Below are positions 61,662 through 64,000 of a stretch of 64,000 nt of DNA, piece after piece (position 1 is the stretch's first letter; each line of letters begins with the position of its first letter). This DNA comes from PHAA01 sp964457945 (GTDB lineage: Bacteria > Bacillota > Syntrophomonadia > Syntrophomonadales > Syntrophomonadaceae). The notes below the pieces were generated by a model. The model made no database searches. It was given only the letters and a program-made list of their open reading frames with translations, and was not told the DNA's origin. The position numbers and the translations under genes are program-made. The stretch lies in the NCBI GenBank assembly GCA_964457945.1, contig CAYWFX010000002.1, forward strand, positions 178,092-242,091, read 5' to 3'.

Positions 61662-62264
61662 CTATTTTTTGATCGAAGCCTTAGTTTGGCTTAGCACTTC
61701 ATCTATAATACCATATTCTTTTGATTCTAGGGCAGACATAAAATAATCTCGCTCAGTATCTTTTTGAATTTTTTCAATATTCTGGCCAGTTCTTTCAGCC
61801 AAAATCCGGTTTAGGCTTTCCTTCATCTGAAGTATCCTTTTGGCGTGAATCTCAATGTCAGTGGCTTGCCCCTGGGTCCCCCCCATTGGCTGATGAATCA
61901 TGATTTCGGCATTGGGAAGAGCATAACGCTTGCCCTTTTCACCAGCACTTAGCAAAAATGCTCCCATACTAGCCGCCATACCCACGCATATCGTTGATAC
62001 ATTCGGCCTTATATACTGCATGGTATCATAAACAGCCATGCCAGAAGTTATAGATCCACCCGGGCTGTTAATGTATAGGTTAATATCTTTGTCAGGATTA
62101 TCCGCTTCTAGGAACAAAAGCTGTGCAATAACCAGATTGGCAACATTATCATCAATAGCACTTCCTAGAAAAATGATGCGGTCCTTCAACAGTCGCGAAT
62201 AAATATCATAAGATCTTTCACCGCGGTTGGTTTGTTCTACTACCATTGGCACAAGATATGACAC
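61662..62264 (-). CDS. clpP: ATP-dependent Clp protease proteolytic subunit ClpP
   Basis: 200 residues from the GTG at 62264, five bases after GAGGGAG, giving VSYLVPMVVEQTNRGERSYD, the normal ClpP start. Catalytic Ser in GMAASMGAFLLSAG, His in IMIHQPMGGTQGQ, Asp in ERDYFMSALE. Between tig and clpX. Confidence 0.97.
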   Translation of the reverse strand: MSYLVPMVVEQTNRGERSYDIYSRLLKDRIIFLGSAIDDNVANLVIAQLLFLEADNPDKDINLYINSPGGSITSGMAVYDTMQYIRPNVSTICVGMAASMGAFLLSAGEKGKRYALPNAEIMIHQPMGGTQGQATDIEIHAKRILQMKESLNRILAERTGQNIEKIQKDTERDYFMSALESKEYGIIDEVLSQTKASIKK

Positions 62265-62330
62265 TGGAACTCCCTCCTCATCTAAAGTATTCAAGGTTTA
62301 TACTAAATAGTATTCTATATAGTATTCAAT

Positions 62331-63665
62331 TTAGTCTTCAAGGTCTCCTTGTTTATCGTTATCCTGCAGCGACACTTCTTTTTCAGTTATTACCGCATTA
62401 TCTACCAAGTATTGAATGGCTTTATCGACCTTCATGTTAAACCTAACCTTTTCCATAACACCCTCTAAATTCTGCTTGGCTTGGTCGAAGTCCACACCCA
62501 TTTGCTCGGCAATTTCCTCGATCTGTTTATCTACTTCTTCATCTGTAAGTTCAAACCCTTTTTCTTCAATAATTTTTTCCAACATAAAATTAGTTTTAGC
62601 ATTACGTTCAGCTTCAGGCAACATATCCTGCCTAAATTCATGCAGGTTACTGTTGGTTAACTGAAAATATTGTTCCATACTAATACCCTGGCTGCCAATC
62701 CGCTGCTCAAACTGGCTAAGAATAGTCTGAAATTGCATCTCTATAACAGCTGGTGCTATATCAATGCTGCATTGTTCAACGGCCCGGGCCAGAACTTCCT
62801 TCTTGGTAACCCCATTTTGGCGATACTCGTTAGCTTTGACTAAGTTTTCTTTTACATCGTTGCGTAATTCTTCAATGGTATCAAAATCGCTTACTTCCTG
62901 CGCAAATTCATCATTTAGAGGCCTAAGCTCCTTATGTTCGATTTTATTTACGGTAGTCTGAAAAACCGCATCCTTGCCAGCAAGATCTTCTGCATGGTAA
63001 GCCTCTGGGAAAACAACCTTAACGTCTTTAGATTCTCCCACTTTCAATCCAACTAATTGCTCTTCAAAACCAGGAATAAAGGTATTGGAGCCTAGTTCCA
63101 GCTGGTAGTCTTCACCAGTTCCACCGTCAAAAGGAACACCGTCAATACAACCGACAAAATTAATGTTAATTGTATCACCTAATTCCGATGGAGCCTCCGT
63201 TTTTTCTACCAGTTGAGCATAGCGCGAACGCATCTCTTCCATCCTTTGGTCCACATCTGCTTCGCTGACCTTCTGCATTGATACGCTTACTTCTAAACCT
63301 TCCAATTGACCCAGAATAATTTCCGGCTTTACGGCCACCTTTACCTTGAATTGCAAAACCTCACCAGACTTTACTTCACCAATATCAAACTCAGGTTGGG
63401 CGATCGGATCTATTTTCAAATCGTCCAGGGCCTGTTCATAAGCATCCGGAATTACGAATTCCAATGCATCTTCGTATAGTATCTCCTTGCCAAAATGCGC
63501 CTCTAAAAATTCCCGAGGTATTTTCCCTTTGCGAAATCCAGGTATGCTAACCTGTTTCACTACTTTTCGAAAGGCTTTCTCCAGCCCTTCTTCCAGGGTT
63601 TCTGCATCCACCTCAATTTCTAGATAGGCTTCACTATTTTCTATCTTCTCTAACTTGGCGCCCAT
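62331..63665 (-). CDS. tig: Trigger factor
   Basis: 444 residues. N-terminal ribosome-binding domain with the signature GFRKGKIPREFLE near residue 44, FKBP-type PPIase domain (about 155-240: LGDTININFVGCIDGVPFDG), and C-terminal helical chaperone arms. ATG start. First gene of tig-clpP-clpX-lonB-lonA-engB. Confidence 0.97.
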   Translation of the reverse strand: MGAKLEKIENSEAYLEIEVDAETLEEGLEKAFRKVVKQVSIPGFRKGKIPREFLEAHFGKEILYEDALEFVIPDAYEQALDDLKIDPIAQPEFDIGEVKSGEVLQFKVKVAVKPEIILGQLEGLEVSVSMQKVSEADVDQRMEEMRSRYAQLVEKTEAPSELGDTININFVGCIDGVPFDGGTGEDYQLELGSNTFIPGFEEQLVGLKVGESKDVKVVFPEAYHAEDLAGKDAVFQTTVNKIEHKELRPLNDEFAQEVSDFDTIEELRNDVKENLVKANEYRQNGVTKKEVLARAVEQCSIDIAPAVIEMQFQTILSQFEQRIGSQGISMEQYFQLTNSNLHEFRQDMLPEAERNAKTNFMLEKIIEEKGFELTDEEVDKQIEEIAEQMGVDFDQAKQNLEGVMEKVRFNMKVDKAIQYLVDNAVITEKEVSLQDNDKQGDLED

Positions 63666-63843
63666 TTATGCTCCTCCTTATTAATAAAAATTCTAATAAT
63701 TTCCTGGCTATACTAGCAGATAATAATTTAGAAAATCAGCCTATAGCCTTGTATCTACAGGGTAAGACTAAAAATATAACACCCCGGATGGGGGTTTGTC
63801 AGGGAATAAATGTGTCACCTGATGCCTGAGCAGATTTTTCGTA

Positions 63844-63901
63844 CTGCAACCTTAATAGCGACCAACGGGAGTACCAGTAGTACCCGAAGGGTGCAAGGCG
63901 A
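63844..63901. repeat. Copy of the ~50-bp dispersed repeat
   Basis: Reverse complement reads GCACCCTTCGGGTACTACTG then GGTCGCTATTAAGGTTGC, the same unit as at 7108-7304. It is followed at about 63927-63946 by ACTTGATACAGTTATTCC and GTGACAAGCCCT, related to the hairpin at 33855-33885. The remaining gap upstream of tig (63666-63843) shows only a weak ACCCC/GGGGT hairpin near 63782. Confidence 0.65.
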
Positions 63902-63966
63902 CAGGTAGCACAGACACTTGATACAGTTATTCCGTGACAAGCCCTAAGCCGAGGCATGGACTTCTA

Positions 63967-64000
63967 TGGAGCGGAAGACGAGATTCGAACTCGCGACCCT
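63967..64000 (-). tRNA. tRNA-Gly, 3' part (cut by window edge)
   Basis: Minus strand ends with T-arm GCGAG-TTCGAAT-CTCGT, acceptor strand CTTCCGC, discriminator T and an encoded CCA (63967-63969). U discriminator and the implied GCGGAAG 5' acceptor fit tRNA-Gly. The anticodon lies beyond the window, so the isoacceptor is not shown. Confidence 0.85.

Overview
The window reads as a stretch of chromosome from a spore-forming, Gram-positive Clostridia member. The gene order and protein styles look most like Syntrophomonadaceae (Syntrophomonas-type), but genus is an inference. Evidence for the group: Spo0B-like, SpoIVFA-like and SpoIVFB-like sporulation genes inside the classic mreBCD-min-spoIVF-rplU-prp-rpmA-spo0B-obg neighbourhood, paired lonA/lonB, an L27 with a cleavable N-terminus next to its Prp protease, Rex, and frequent TTG/GTG starts behind strong GGAGG sites.

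Layout. 1-3.1 kb (+): 5'-truncated pentapeptide-repeat protein, YccF membrane protein, unknown membrane protein, ketopantoate-reductase-like enzyme overlapping a cupin. 3.1-14.3 kb (-): endonuclease IV, O6-alkylguanine-DNA alkyltransferase, proB-proA, obg, spo0B-like, rpmA-prp-rplU, ribonuclease G, and the TIGR03936/TIGR03960 radical-SAM pair. 14.7-18.9 kb (-): a surface-protein insertion, an SLH-FecR-double-cohesin protein and a dockerin-ended secreted protein, beside an IS256-type transposase remnant. 19.6-24.8 kb (-): spoIVFB, spoIVFA, DUF1232, rodA, minE, minD, minC. 25.3-28.1 kb (+): a PocR-PAS-GGDEF-HD-GYP c-di-GMP protein set head-on between minC and mrdA. 28.0-34.9 kb (-): mrdA, mreD, mreC, mreB, radC, maf, DUF4321, rex. 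35.0-40.8 kb (-): pit with its DUF47 partner behind a good Pho-box promoter, folC, valS.

41.1-46.1 kb (+) is the most interesting region. It holds a class III nucleotidyl-cyclase-like protein fused to a TRAFs-binding-like helical region, a stand-alone RyR-domain protein, a TIR domain fused to a repetitive right-handed beta-helix, and a SEC-C protein that appears to lack a canonical start codon. It looks like a nucleotide-signal/TIR effector immune-type cassette that does not match a standard named system.

46.1-49.9 kb is a decaying region around rseP: gene remnants, a truncated sigma factor, a deletion-scarred copy of an ABC transporter operon, a VanZ fragment and a 36-bp duplication of the rseP 3' end. 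50.2-55.5 kb: an old-yellow-enzyme gene divergent from an HxlR regulator, then a MerR-controlled ABC exporter operon with a textbook 19-bp-spacer operator-promoter. 55.6-63.7 kb (-): the protein-quality-control cluster tig-clpP-clpX-lonB-lonA-engB, followed at the window edge by the 3' end of a tRNA-Gly.

Three families of dispersed non-coding repeats (two MITE-like palindromes and a roughly 50-bp unit) sit in intergenic regions and in places set gene ends or blur gene starts.
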